Part shown: positions 32,541-43,515 of the stretch, in pieces
Numbering within the stretch: position 1 is the stretch's first letter
Layout: each line of letters starts with the position of its first letter
Assembly (NCBI GenBank): GCA_030295235.1
Contig: AP026130.1
Coordinates: forward strand, 992,001-1,056,000
DNA: 64,000 nt
Reading direction: 5' to 3'
DNA from: Fistulifera solaris
Taxonomy: Eukaryota; Bacillariophyta; Bacillariophyceae; Naviculales; Stauroneidaceae
Made by a program: the position numbers and the translations under genes
Notes under the pieces: model-generated
Database searches by the model: none
What the model saw: the letters and a program-made list of their open reading frames with translations, nothing else
What the model was told of the DNA's origin: nothing

Positions 32541-33049
32541 TTTGCGGAGCTACGGTGTTTTCAACCTGTCAATAGAAGCTATTTGAAATTCTGGAGGAGC
32601 AAGAAGCGTTGAAGGTCGTCACATAAAAGATCTCATCAACGTTATGTGGCGTGCTGCAAAATGAAAAAAGGAGAAGCGGTTTGGTGCAACAAAGGACGCA
32701 AAAAAAATTATTTGACCCATTTGTGCTTAGCGTACGTACGGCGTACGTAATTTCCCCCCTTCCTATTTCCTACAGCCTACAGTTTGCCGAGTCTATTAGG
32801 GTCTCTAGAATTTCTAGTCGAATCTCTATATTATTTGTCTAGGGGGTCTAGCCTAGTCTGATCTAACGAAGGAATAGGAGAATCGCTGAGGCTACTCAGT
32901 CGACTCTACTAGAAATCGCGCGAAATATCCGTGAAAAGATATAATGCATTCGAAAAAGGAACACAGGCTAACGGATGGTAAAATAACTAACCGTTGTTTT
33001 GCCAAAAATAGGACATTCAACTATTCATTGTTCGACTGTCAACGAAACG
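32541..33049. other. Intergenic, 509 bp
   Basis: Upstream of RAE1 and downstream of the SANT gene. Contains a GTACG-rich block near 32734-32748 (CGTACGTACGGCGTACGT); a similar GTACG cluster lies near 38407-38437. No gene seen. Confidence 0.45.
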
Positions 33050-33685
33050 CTACTTTGTTGGAGCTGTCTCCTCGTCCGATTCATCCAAATGAGGCGGTAT
33101 GTATTGCTTTTTCCACGAGCTGTAATGAGATGTCTTCTTCCACATGTAGTAGAACTCTATCACTTCTTTGGTTGTTTTGCTACCAATTTCACTTTGCACT
33201 TTTTCAAATTGTTTGCCGTGTTGTATTAAGGCAGCTTCGAACACGGCGATTTCATACGGCGACCATTTTTCGATCACGAGCGGCCGACGCAACGGGCTTT
33301 TCAAATATCCTAGGGCGGAAACGGCTTCTAAGGGGAACTGGAGTTTGTTGGGGTCGTAGCCGTACGATCCAAATTCGGAAATGGGCGTTAGCATCAGATT
33401 GCTCGCAAAATCTACATACTCTTCTGTCAGACGGTGGACTTGAGGGGGGAGCAAAGATGCGACTGTGAGCCTTCCTTAATGAAGGTTGTACTTCTGTAAG
33501 AAAATATGCAAGAAATTACCTTTCCACCGCGTACGTTCGACGGGTGTACTTTTATCTATTGATGATTCATCGGATTTCATTCGTTTCTGATCAATTCCTT
33601 GTTCGTCATTTCCTAGTGTACGGCCCCGTTTGTTTGTATCGTGTTCTTCCAATGTAGCAGCTTTTTTATTATCAGAACTTGGCAT
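33050..33685 (-). CDS. SANT-domain protein (MIER/MTA-like)
   Basis: Exons 33685-33520 and 33462-33050 with a 57-nt phase-1 intron; about 192 residues, intact. The N-terminus is charged and probably nuclear (NKRGRTLGNDEQG, QKRMKSDE). The C-terminal half has a SANT/Myb-like domain starting EKWSPYEIAVFEAALIQHGK and ending EVIEFYYMWKKTSHY, the pattern of the MTA/MIER/CoREST class that binds histone deacetylases and histone tails. An ELM2 domain is not recognisable. The ATG at 33685 is preferred over an upstream GTG. Role in chromatin repression is inferred from the domain. Confidence 0.75.
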
Positions 33686-34619
33686 GTTTATCGCTGCTTC
33701 GTAGATATGTTTATGCACTTAAATGTTTTTACGGTTTAAGCAAACTTCTTCTGTAAAGCAATATTGCTTTGTTTCTTCTCTAGTGTTAGTGTCTTCGCTT
33801 TTGTCATTCTCAAGGTTCGAGGTCAGCCGAAGGCCGAAAAAAGGAGGCGGGGGGAGTAAATAGATGACGCCGGACGAACTAAAGACTATTTCCATTTATA
33901 TCCCTTTAGTCGTGACAGCCATATTTAGTATCCACAAAACCTGTTTCAATACCGGTACTCCATGAGTTCCATAGTAGAAAGTATGTTGCCATTCCTTCAA
34001 CGTGCAATAACCAACAACAATAAACTCGAACCAAAAGAAGTGAACGACAACAATAAAACCTAAGCATTTCTGCTTTATTTTTGACCATCAGCTAACTCTT
34101 TTCTTTGTTTTCATGGCTTTTGTAAATATGACGACACTGGTAAGTCCGCCGGGCCTGGTTTTTTCAAAGCGTGTTGTCTGTTGACTTGAGGGGAATAGTT
34201 GCGGCATTGTCGAGGTTCCGCAATGATTTGCCGGCTCCAGGGCAAGTACATGGGTTGTGTTTCGCTGGATGCATCTACTTTGTCGTGAAAAATACTGGAA
34301 ACATTTTTCATCAGCGCAGTTAGTGATTAATCCAACATTTGATCGGGAGAAATATTTTTGATGCTTCCGACGAAAATGACGTCTCTTTCGGTGGGAAAAC
34401 ATGGAATTGGAATGGGAGAAAAGCGATATTAGCGGCAATGTTCTCGTTCCGTTCGACAAATGTGATAATTACTGCAAGTACTGTCTTATCGATCTTGTTG
34501 GCGTTAAATATTTCCGTTCATTTCCTTTTCCTGATACTCTCTGGCTGCCTATATCTTTCATTGTCGAATTTTTGATTTAACTCACCTTATGTTTACCTGA
34601 TTGACAAATAAATAACATC
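33686..34619. other. Divergent intergenic region, 934 bp
   Basis: Between the SANT gene (minus) and the kinase gene (plus). Open frames on the minus strand (for example 34088-34459) have no domain and an Arg/Ser/Gln-rich composition, so they are not called. No repeats recognised. Confidence 0.45.
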
Positions 34620-36394
34620 ATGCAGATGTCTGGAGATAAATCTTCTGATTTAATCATACAAAATCTTCTGGGCGAAGGATCCTTTGGCGCCGTGTACAAG
34701 TCGATTCACAAAGCCACGGGAGCGGTTGTTGCTGTAAAAATCATCCCCAACTCCACCATTGAGGATGAAAAGATCAAGGGCGAAATCGACATTTTAAGCC
34801 GCTGTGATTCGCCTTATATTGTGGGCTATTTTGAATGTATTATTCGTCCCCCAACAGATAAGCCTGGTGAATTATGGATTGTGATGGAATATTGCGAAGG
34901 CGGCAGCATGACGGATCTACTGGAAGCGAGTAGTGGATATCCATTGCCCGAGGATTCTATACGAGTTGTGTGCGCTTCGGTTGTACTGGGTCTTGAATAT
35001 TTGCATGGAGTAGCCAACGTTTGTCATCGTGATATCAAATGGTAAGAGTTTGAAGTTGTTTGTTGGATGATGGCCTGACTTTGACTCATATATTTCTTTG
35101 CTACTTGCAGCGGTAATGTTCTGCTGACCGAGGATGCACATGTCAAACTCGCCGATTTTGGTGTTTCCGCGGAATTGAGCAACACATTGAACAAAAGAAA
35201 GACAGTTGTAGGTTCACCGTATTGGATGGCGCCAGAAGTCATCCGAGAATCGCATTACGATGGTCGTGCGGATGTTTGGAGTCTCGGTATTACAGTCATT
35301 GAAATGGCGGAGGGCGCACCGCCACATGCAAACTTGCATCCACTTCGAGCTATCTTTGTGATTCCGACAAAACCTGCCCCTACTCTAGCTGATCCTGATA
35401 TTTGGTCACCAGATATGTTGGATTTCGTTCGCTGTTGTTGTCGGAAGGAACCAAGTCAGCGATATGATTCAGCTCTTCTTAGTTCGCATCCTTTTATTAA
35501 GCAAGAAGTCATTGCACTTCGGGAAATGTATCGTATCGAGACTGAGCATTCTACCGCAAATGGAGACGCGAGGGCAAAGTACACACGAATGGCAGAAGCT
35601 CATCAACGACCGCCTGGGCTGCCGGCACTTCGACGTGTTTGTGAGGCGTTGACAAAGCGAATGAGCGCTGTGAAAGATAAGAGAGGTAAAGAAAGAAGCG
35701 ATTCATCTGCAAAGGATCCTGACTTTTCAGTATTTCCCAAGTCACTTGGTACCAATCCGGATCTAATGAACCAAAGCGCAGCAAGCGGAGAACCTCAAAC
35801 GCCTATAGAAGATGGAACATTTCATGTCGGACAGTCCGGGCAGCCAGCTTCGGTAGCAGGGACACATCGATCGGCTCAATTTGATGGGTTAGAGTCGGAT
35901 ACTTTTCTTTTTCTGCCCTGAACATTGACGACGATCCAAACCTAGCAAATGATTCAAAGCTACGAGAGGATCTTAATACACTATCTGAGGCGTTTCAAGC
36001 TCGTAAGAATGCATTGTTGGTTGCCTTTAAGATGGCTCAGCAGCAGCTGATTGTTGAGGCACAAGGACGAAACATGTTACCAGTTGATGTGGGAGAACTC
36101 ATGTCAGCCGCTGCGTCCCATCATGAACTCAATCAGCAGGCAGTTGCGGCGATGGAAGAAGCGGCGAAGCTTCCGGCAGTAGCAGACATCATCAGCAAAG
36201 TAGAGGACAAATCATTTCCAGATTCACTGGCTGATGAGATAGCCGAATTCATAGCATTGGAGCAATATGATTCAAAAACTGACGGTCAAAATGGCGTATC
36301 GGTAGAAAGTGCGAAATATGCGTCCACTGAATCAATGTTGGCGCCCATTGAAGAAAATGAAAACCAACAACCTCTGGAGGCAGCATCAAGTTAG
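34620..36394 (+). CDS. STE20-family protein kinase, MST/Hippo-like
   Basis: Exons 34620-35041 and 35111-36394 with a 69-nt intron; about 568 residues. Kinase motifs: glycine loop LLGEGSFGAVYKS, VAIK-type lysine VAVKII, hinge IVMEYCEGGSMTDLL, catalytic loop CHRDIKCGNVLLT (spanning the intron), KLADFGVSAEL, and GSPYWMAPEVI, the STE20 signature of the substrate loop. This set best fits the germinal-centre kinase/MST group. The C-terminal 250 residues are polar, then helical (REDLNTLSEAFQARKNALLV). A SARAH domain is not obvious. One-base frame change at 35908-35912 (a T5 run) after the kinase domain, probably an indel. Likely acts in cell polarity, division or stress signalling. Confidence 0.88.
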
Positions 36395-36663
36395 TGACTA
36401 TAGCATCCAAGTATTGCGGTTCTCCTGGTCTTGGCGGCTTTGAGAACCGCTATGTACTTGATTGATAAGTAATAACATGTTCAACAAATCGTAGTGATGC
36501 ACATTACGGTAAAACTATCGTTTCGTTTGCACTTTTTAGCATCTCTTCGCTAAGATTCGCGACACAAGGAATCGAGGCATGCATTAAAGACAAAGACTCC
36601 GAGTATAGCTTGTCAAGTTATGTGAAAATTTGGAGCTAAGTTGGGCTCGGATGAATTTTGTTC

Positions 36664-36718
36664 GTGACTGAAAATTCAGTCATGAAAAAGGTAATCTTCA
36701 CTTTGGGGCTATAGTAAA
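36664..36718 (+). repeat. Dispersed palindromic element, copy 3
   Basis: TGACTGAA at 36665 with TTCAGTCA at 36675 is a perfect 8-bp palindrome around two bases. CACTTTGGGGCTATAGTAAA at 36699-36718 is the conserved second module seen in copies 1 and 2. Confidence 0.65.
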
Positions 36719-36891
36719 TAAGAAAGACTACAATTCGCAAGCCTTTTCGACATCTTACATCGATCCGTGCTTTGCAAATGCTGTCTAAAGGTAGGTCTAA
36801 TTTTTCGTGACAGCAACAAATGCAGCTCAATAAGCTAGTTGAATCAACAGAGATTCAAGGCTATCATTTCGACTTGACTGGATAACAGACT

Positions 36892-36950
36892 CATGACTGA
36901 AATGCAGTCTTGGTAAAGTTGCTGGACAGTACTGTACATTCTGGGACAAT
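36892..36950 (+). repeat. Dispersed palindromic element, copy 4 (diverged)
   Basis: CATGACTGAAATGCAGTCTTGG starts at 36892, almost identical to the palindrome of copy 2. The second module is degenerate (ATTCTGGGACAATAATG). Confidence 0.55.
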
Positions 36951-37056
36951 AATGCAACATACAACACTAAGCTCTTCGCGCGTTGTCCGAAAAATTTTTT
37001 ACGTTCATTTAAACGAAAATGGATCCGTGATGTGTTATACATTCGATGCAATTAAA

Positions 37057-38252
37057 ATGGACAGTTCAGACGAGCTTAAGAATGAAGTTCACATCGATGG
37101 GTCTACGTTAGAGGGCGGCGGACAAATTCTGCGGAACGCGATCTCGTATGCCAATCTGTTGCGCAAAAGCCTCACAATCGACAAAATTCGATTCGATCGC
37201 CCCCGACCTGGTTTGGCGGCACAGCACGCTGTGTCTCTTCAAATTGCAACCAGCATTTGCGGAGGAAAGCTTTCCGGTGATTCAGTTGGGTCTACGGAAA
37301 TTACATATGAGCCTCAGCGTTGTTTAGGCCACGGCTTGGCGGCCGAACAGAAAGAAGTTGTGGGGGATACCGGTACCGCTGGATCCATTTGTTTGCTGCT
37401 ACAAGCTGCCCTTCCCTGTGCACTTTACAATCAGCACCCCTCTAAGCTCATTTTGAAAGGAGGAACGAATGCTACCATGGCTCCTCAATTTGATTACTGG
37501 GAAAAGTATTTTGGCCGACTCTGCGATATAGATGTCAGCTCGATCCAAGTCACGTCGAAGCAACTGTCATCCGAAGAGGTTACTATCCCTGTGGTGGCGG
37601 TGAAGTTCATGTACAAGTGAAACCACTGAAACGAAAATTGGCTCCTATTCGAATAACAGAACGTGGCGACATTAAGATCGTACGGATACGATGTTTTCAT
37701 GCCGGAAAGGTACCACGATATCTGGGAGAGAAAATGCTTCAAGCGGCGAAAACAGAGTTATTAAAGAACAACTTGGGTTTGAAAATGGAGCAAATGGAGG
37801 CTATGGTGGTGAAAGAAAGCAATGCAGTTGGGAATGGTCTTGGCTTGATGATAACAGCTGAAACGACTACAGGTTGCTTCTTTGGAGGATCAGCTTTGTG
37901 TGCTCCAAAGAACGATGCCAGGTCGGTGGCAAGGGGTGCTGCGCAAGAACTGATTGCATCTTTGGAAGGCGGAGCTTGTGTGGATCTTTGGTTACAAGAT
38001 CAACTTATTCTTTACATGGCCCTGGCGGATGGTGTATCGGAAATCATAACGGGTCCATTGACGCAACACACACGAACTGCTATTTGGGTGGCCGAATCCT
38101 TAACGGATGCTCGATTTGAAGTGACGAAGTTGGATGATAGTGATTTGCAACCTTCTGCGTTAGTTGATGGAAACTACGGATCGAAGGGTCAAATATCAGG
38201 AAAGCATCGAATTCGTTGTAAAGGGATCGGCTGTGAACCACATATAAACTGA
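37057..38252 (+). CDS. RtcA: RNA 3'-terminal phosphate cyclase
   Basis: Converts RNA 3'-phosphate to a 2',3'-cyclic phosphate with ATP. The N-terminus GSTLEGGGQILRNAISYANL is the family start. Further markers are RPGLAAQHAVSL, GDTGTAGSICLLLQAALP, GGTNATMAPQFDYW, the glycine-rich GYYPCGGGEVHVQVKPL and the C-terminal DQLILYMALADG..ITGPLTQHT with the catalytic His region. About 398 residues, slightly above the usual 340-370. The frame shifts by one base near 37570, just before GYYPCGGG, so this is probably an indel. The start is taken at ATG 37057; an in-frame ATG at 37030 would add nine residues. No intron. Confidence 0.9.
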
Positions 38253-38618
38253 AGGTCATAAATTGTTTTGAATAAAAGAGCTTTTGTTGTCAAATGCTCC
38301 GTAGTTATTATTATTTGTAGAAATTGTTTCCTGAAAAAGTATCGACGACCCTACCATAGCTCCTCCTTTTTAGTGACGGGAATGAACGACGAGATGATTC
38401 ACGAACGTACCGTACGCCGTACGTCGAGGTGTACGTCAGTTTTCTCCCTCCATCTCCATCCGGGTTCAAAGAACGTCCACGTGCGTTTTCTCTGACGGCA
38501 AAGCGAAGAATAAAACACACGACGAAGCCACCGACCACCGACATCAACATTGCTTCGCTGGATGTAAAACAGTCTGATTGTTTCTGTTTCGCTTACGACC
38601 CAAGAAGTGCCTTGCAGT
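38253..38618. other. Intergenic, 366 bp (ZDS promoter)
   Basis: Between RtcA and ZDS. Has a GTACG-rich block near 38407-38437 and no coding potential. Confidence 0.45.
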
Positions 38619-40482
38619 ATGATGAAACTCGTTTTACTTCCTCTTTTGTTCGGCTCCGCGACTTCGTTTGCACCCACACGACCTTCCCTTTGGACACCCA
38701 CCAAACTTGCGAGCACCACCGCAGATGCGACGTTTACCTCCGATGGCGCCAAGAGTCAAATCGGCAACAATTCTTTCTTGAATGAAGATTTGATGGCGCG
38801 AGCACAGAAAGGACCGGGCAAGAAAAATAAAGAGAAACTAAAGATCGGAATTGTCGGTGCTGGCCTGGCTGGAATGGTGGCCGCGATGGATTTGGCGGAT
38901 GCGGGGCATGACATTGAAATGTTTGAAGTACGACCCTATGTCGGTGGCAAAGTAAGCTCTTGGAAGGATAAAGACGGAAATCACATCGAAATGGGTCTTC
39001 ACGTTTTCTTCGGCTGCTACTATAATTTGTTCGGTATCATGAAACGCACCGGTTCGTTCGATACAGCGCTGCGCATCAAAGAACACACTCACACATTCGT
39101 CAACACCGGAGGAAGACTCGGTGCGCTCGATTTCCGCTTTCCCATTGGTGCTCCGGTCAGTGGTTTGCAGGCGTTTGCTCGTACAGAGCAGCTCGATTTG
39201 GCAGATAAGGCTGACAATGCCCTGCGTTTAGCGATTTCCCCATTGTTCGAGCACTTGTTGATTTTGATGGGGGTATGGATATGGTTCGAGAGCTGGATGA
39301 TATTACATTTACGGAATGGTTTACTGCTTTGGGAGGAAAGCGAGGAAGTCTCGATCGGATGTGGGATGCCATTGCTTACGCTCTCGGCTTTTTGGATTGT
39401 GATAGTATCAGCGCACGATGCATGTTGACTATTTTCATGCTCTTTGCTATCCGAACGGAAGCCAGTGTCTTGAGAATGCTGGATGGCAGTCCCCAAACTG
39501 GTCTGCATGATCCCATTATCAAGTATTTAGAGGACCGCAATGTGAAGATCAATTTGAGTACTCCAGTGCGAGATGTTGTTCACGACCTGGACCCGAAAAC
39601 GGGTTTGCCCACCCGAGTGCGAGGAATCAAAGTAGGACCCAGTGAATCCTTCCGCGAGTTCGATGTCGTAATTGCTGCCACCGATGTTCCAGGTATCAAA
39701 AGCTTCTTCCAGCGACCTTCCGACAGTACGAATTCTTTGACAAAATCTACAACTTGGATACGGTCCCCATTGCTACAGTCCAGGTTCGTTTCGATGGGTG
39801 GGTGACGGAGCTACAAGATGAGAAACGCATGATGGACGTTTCCGGTGATCAGAGCGATGGACGTGGAGCAGGAATTGACAATTTGCTGTACAGTGTGGAC
39901 ACGGAATTCTCGTGCTTTGCCGATTTGGCTCTCACGAGTCCAGGAGAGTACTACAAACCGGGAGAGGGCAGTCTCATCCAAGCTGTTTTTGATGAACGCG
40001 CATTCAAGCGCTCCAATGAACAGTTAGTAGAGGACTGCATCAAGCAATTGAACGACATCTTCCCTTCGTCACGCAAATTAAAGTGCACGTGGAGCTCCGT
40101 CGTCAAACTCGGCCAGAGCTTGTACCGCGAAAAACCTGGTCAGGATAAGTTCCGCCCGAAACAAGCCACTCCCATCCCGAACTTTTTCATGGCTGGCTCT
40201 TATACCTATCAGGATTATCTTGACTCGATGGAAGGCGCGACTCGCTCTGGACTCATGGTGGCCAACGAAATTATCGACCGAGCCGATGGCCCTGATGGAT
40301 TAAAGGCCCTGTCCGCAAAAAGCCAAGGAAACGGATCTATTCTTCGTAAGCTAACTAAAATACCTAAATACATATCTCGTTACGTCTTTTACTCTTCGCT
40401 TTGTTATGTACGATCGACGATCTCAAGAAGTCCATCGCATACATGGTCCGCCCTGTCGTCCCGTTCCTTACCTAACCGATAG
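38619..40482 (+). CDS. ZDS: Plastid zeta-carotene desaturase
   Basis: Carotenoid pathway enzyme turning zeta-carotene into lycopene, upstream of fucoxanthin. ATG 38619 (or 38622) starts a signal peptide ending [11 protein letters not shown], a textbook ASAFAP plastid signal. Then comes the FAD-binding motif [36 protein letters not shown] and [13 protein letters not shown]. Further on: [34 protein letters not shown] and the C-terminal [20 protein letters not shown]. One-base frame changes at 39238-39241 (CCCC) and near 39698-39704 (AAAAG) interrupt conserved blocks that continue perfectly in the next frame ([26 protein letters not shown]). The enzyme is essential, so these are probably indels. 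About 615 residues. The C-terminus is uncertain: a GTAAGC near 40349 may start an intron, and an alternative end VVPFLT stops at 40474. Confidence 0.92.
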
Positions 40483-41069
40483 GAGATAATTTATTTTAAT
40501 CAATCATTTTCTGACTTGATGTACGTTTCGTTGTCGTTAAATTGTTTTAGAATACAAGAAAAGAGGGACGAAAACAAAGATGCTCCGAGCTGAGAATTTT
40601 TCCTTACAACCCCCTTGCAAAATGTCACGGATTTTACTTATGAAAATGGAAGATTTTTCTCGGACTTTTTCTCGGATTACATTTAGCAAAATAAATCCAT
40701 AAAAGTAATATAAGTATTTATGTACCCTTGACATCTATAATCGAAGTTTGTTTTCGCAGCCACCCTTAAGGTTATGCAGCTTTTAACTGAGATAACCTTA
40801 ATTCATTTTTTAAATCGTTGGCCCTTTATGGTTTTCAACTTACACCTTTGACCACAGTGCGGAAGCGGCTTCAAATCATTAAATACAATTCGTGCAAGAC
40901 TACAAGTCAGCGTAGAGTGTAATCCGTGAATTTTCCAAGGTCTAAGGCAAAATTATTGAGCCTTTTTTTATTTCGCTTTCGACGACAATGAAGAGGGAGG
41001 TCGACGCAGGCTTCATACAAGAAACAAGACATCTCAACGTTCAGCAATAATCAACTACGCTTTAGAAGT
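40483..41069. other. Intergenic, 587 bp
   Basis: AT-rich, no coding potential and no repeat noticed. Confidence 0.45.
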
Positions 41070-41918
41070 ATGGGTAAGACGAGAAAAGGAAGTGAGGATC
41101 TCAGTAAGAAGCGAAACAGTCGTCAAGTCGTTCAAAATGGACCATCCGCGGATGGAGATCGTGATGAAAAACCAAAGAAGTTGAGATCGCGAATAACAAC
41201 CGATCGGTCCAGCAATATAGTTATTGACAGGAATGATCCGCTTTTGGAAGATGGTAGAGACAAACCACCCTTGGACGAGACTCCGGACGCGGAGACGGCG
41301 CAAGATGGAGCAGTTTGTGACAATGATGTCAATGAAAGTAGCGATGTCCGCGACGGTAAAGCACAGATAGGACACTGGGACCTCGATGATGCTCTTCGTT
41401 ATGTTGCATCTATGGGTGATGGATGCAAAGAGCCGCTTTCTAAAGATTTATATCTTTCGTTTCGTGTCGGTCATTCCGGCGACGTTTCCGCAATCGAAAA
41501 CTGCTACCGAATTGCAGACGGAAAGTCACTCAAAATGTTCGAAAAACCAAATGTTGAAGAACAGGAAATAAACAATGCAAACCAACAATCAGCAAGTTTC
41601 TCAAGCGAGGAGCTCCAAGCACATTTGATCAAGGCGCTGGGCGACGAAGTCAATCCTCCGTTTGTATTTGCTTTACTCGCGGAGGTTTCGTCCTCCGTCG
41701 ATGTTACCGCTCCAAGAAGCATCGCAGCAGCCGCATTACTTTCCAGTGAAAGTGTGCTTTCTATTATTCGTGTAGAATGGATGTATATTGATCAAGAGCT
41801 TGAAATTGCGGCGCTATTGGAGCGCAGACTTTGGTTGCGATTGTGTGCGCTCTCCGTTCTCATGTCGTGTGATTTGGTGGGTGCAACTCTCCCGAGAATC
41901 GACTTCGACAAGAAATAG
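41070..41918 (+). CDS. Hypothetical protein with GNAT-like C-terminal half
   Basis: 282 residues, single exon, intact. The first 95 residues are charged and low complexity, with Lys/Arg clusters (GKTRKGSEDLSKKRNSR; DEKPKKLRSR) suggesting a nuclear protein. The remainder begins SFRVGHSGDVSAIENCYRIA, resembling the first strand and helix of a GNAT acetyltransferase. It ends VLSIIRVEWMYID..LERRLWLRLCALSVLMSC, resembling the strand 4-5 and acetyl-CoA helix region. The classic Q/RxxGxG/A loop is not clear, so catalysis is unproven. Confidence 0.55.
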   Translation: MGKTRKGSEDLSKKRNSRQVVQNGPSADGDRDEKPKKLRSRITTDRSSNIVIDRNDPLLEDGRDKPPLDETPDAETAQDGAVCDNDVNESSDVRDGKAQIGHWDLDDALRYVASMGDGCKEPLSKDLYLSFRVGHSGDVSAIENCYRIADGKSLKMFEKPNVEEQEINNANQQSASFSSEELQAHLIKALGDEVNPPFVFALLAEVSSSVDVTAPRSIAAAALLSSESVLSIIRVEWMYIDQELEIAALLERRLWLRLCALSVLMSCDLVGATLPRIDFDKK

Positions 41919-42043
41919 AAAACGGGGTGAGCGGATGACTAGAACTACGGCAGTAGACTACGACAGGATAGGAACGCGGAGGAAGCTGCATTTCCTATTC
42001 TATTGTAGTTTAAGAAGGTGAAAGGCAGAAGATGATCTTATTT

Positions 42044-43079
42044 TTATACAGGAGGAGTTCTGTATTTCTTTCGAGACATGAGAAACACGTCGTCCGGATC
42101 TTGTTCACCCAAACGCTTCGCGACCCAAGGATTGGGTACAACGCGAATCTCTCGCATACCCTGGTATCTATCTAGCTTGACAACGGTCTTGTCGCTCCCG
42201 TCGTCGTATTTCCCTATCACAATTCCTGTGCGTCCCTTATCGGGACCTTTGATTAACACAACCAAGTCTCGCACCAACGGCACATCTTTCTCTGGATCCG
42301 CATACACCAACGTTTCATCGGAAATTCCCTGAAAATACGTTTCCAACGATATTGTGTTATCATAATACGTGTAAATGCCTCCTACTCGTATATAGCGATC
42401 AAAGTGAAGTGACATTTCGGAATACGCGATATACGCAGCATCCAGTGACCGTCGTTGCACGGCTCCCTTGAATCGTTCGAGTGAAGCGAAAAATCGTCCC
42501 ACTTCATAGCGCAATGCCACCCGGAGACCCTTGTCCGTGGGAGCATCGGTGGGAAAGGCGGCATCGGTATATGTCGTAAATACGGGTACATAAGATCGTA
42601 AGACCGCCGGATACTTTTCGACCAAATCCCATCGTTCTTGCATTAAATCTCGTTGCAATTCGTCCTTTTGTAAAACAGTGAGTGACAAAGAAAACAAGAT
42701 TATAGAACAGTGTAGGAACGGAACGTACCAGTACAGTACCAATCGATCTTATTTTCGCGACGAGACCGGAATTTCGTTTCGTTCGGGGTCCATAAGGATC
42801 CATGATATTATTGTTCGTTGTCGTTAATTTGGTGTCGGATACGGCAAGAGCATTCGGCGCCGATAAAACAAATCCCATACAAACCATTTGCGAAAAAAGA
42901 GTTCTTCGGTTTAAGGAAAAGTTCGGTAGAGATGAAACAGGATCTTTATCTTTGATTCGTAGATGCTTCGGATCGGCGTGAGGATGATGATTCGTCGACG
43001 ACTCGGCCCAACTTTGCACAGTGGGTATGCCCAATGTTAATAGTATTGTTGCAACATGTACCAGTTGCGATCGACACAT
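42044..43079 (-). CDS. Thylakoid-lumen protein with KOW/SH3-like tail
   Basis: Exons 43079-42729 and 42664-42044 with a 64-nt phase-0 intron; about 323 residues, intact. Three targeting signals can be read: an ER signal peptide (LVHVATILLTLGIPTVQS) followed by Trp, a basic/hydroxylated transit stretch, and a twin-arginine lumen signal (LNRRTLFSQMVCMGFVLSAP) ending NALA. The mature protein has a helical domain (ELQRDLMQERWDLVEKYP to SEMSLHFDRYIRVGGIYTYY) and a small beta domain with a KOW-like pattern (VVLIKGPDKGRTGIVIGKYD). This suggests a folded Tat substrate in the thylakoid lumen, possibly linked to photosystem II. The helical part may be compared with diatom extrinsic PSII proteins such as Psb31, but I cannot assign it. 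Confidence 0.75.
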
Positions 43080-43515
43080 GATAATCACGAGATTGTTTCT
43101 TTTGATATATCTATGAATAATGGTCTTCTCTTGTTCTTAAGTCGATTACAACAAAAAGGATTCTTGATTCAAGAAGCAAATAATGTTTCTGAAAGAAAGA
43201 AAAAAATATTTGTGCCAAAAGAGAAAAACCAGTGGAAAATTCAGTCAAATGTCGAAAAAGCATCCGCATTTCAGGAAAATTAGGAATAAATATTTAACAA
43301 TAAAGAAGACTTCTTTCAAATGAAAAAAAAAAAATAATGTGTGTGTGTCAATAACGCAAAAAATCCGATCCCTCTTTTGGTCCACACGATGACGTCATCG
43401 AGGACGAGCTGACGCGGCCGCGCGAGAGATCGCATTCGCTCTCCAGCTGCGACAGAATTCGTTTGCGTTTATTATTCTTGTTGTTGATGATGACTCAAAA
43501 TACTAGATACATACC
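43080..43515. other. Divergent promoter region
   Basis: 436 bp between two plastid-protein genes transcribed away from each other. It holds an A-rich run, a GTGTGTGTG stretch and a perfect CRE palindrome (listed separately). Confidence 0.55.
43389..43400. promoter_or_regulatory. CRE-type palindrome GATGACGTCATC
   Basis: A perfect 12-bp palindrome centred on TGACGTCA, the bZIP/CRE consensus, 116 bp upstream of the DCC-family ATG and 310 bp from the lumen protein ATG. In Phaeodactylum, TGACGT elements are known to mediate CO2/cAMP-responsive promoters of carbonic anhydrase genes. A similar role here is inference. Confidence 0.5.

Larger units (their letters stand above)
36395..37056. other. 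Intergenic, 662 bp, with two palindromic elements
   Basis: Holds copies 3 and 4 of the dispersed palindromic element and the RtcA promoter. No gene seen. Confidence 0.5.

Noticed and set aside
33805-33840. T-loop-like string GGTTCGAGGTC suggesting a tRNA
   Set aside because: No matching A-box, acceptor stem or anticodon arm could be found around it. No tRNA or rRNA gene is visible in the window.
40345-40474. 3' intron in ZDS joining ILR to a [15 protein letters not shown] end
   Set aside because: The donor GTAAGC is plausible but no acceptor in the right phase is visible. The alternative C-terminus is mentioned but not adopted.
38619-40482. ZDS as a pseudogene
   Set aside because: Only two one-base shifts at homopolymers; all motifs are intact and the enzyme is essential for carotenoids. 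The same pattern recurs in TOR and LIS1.
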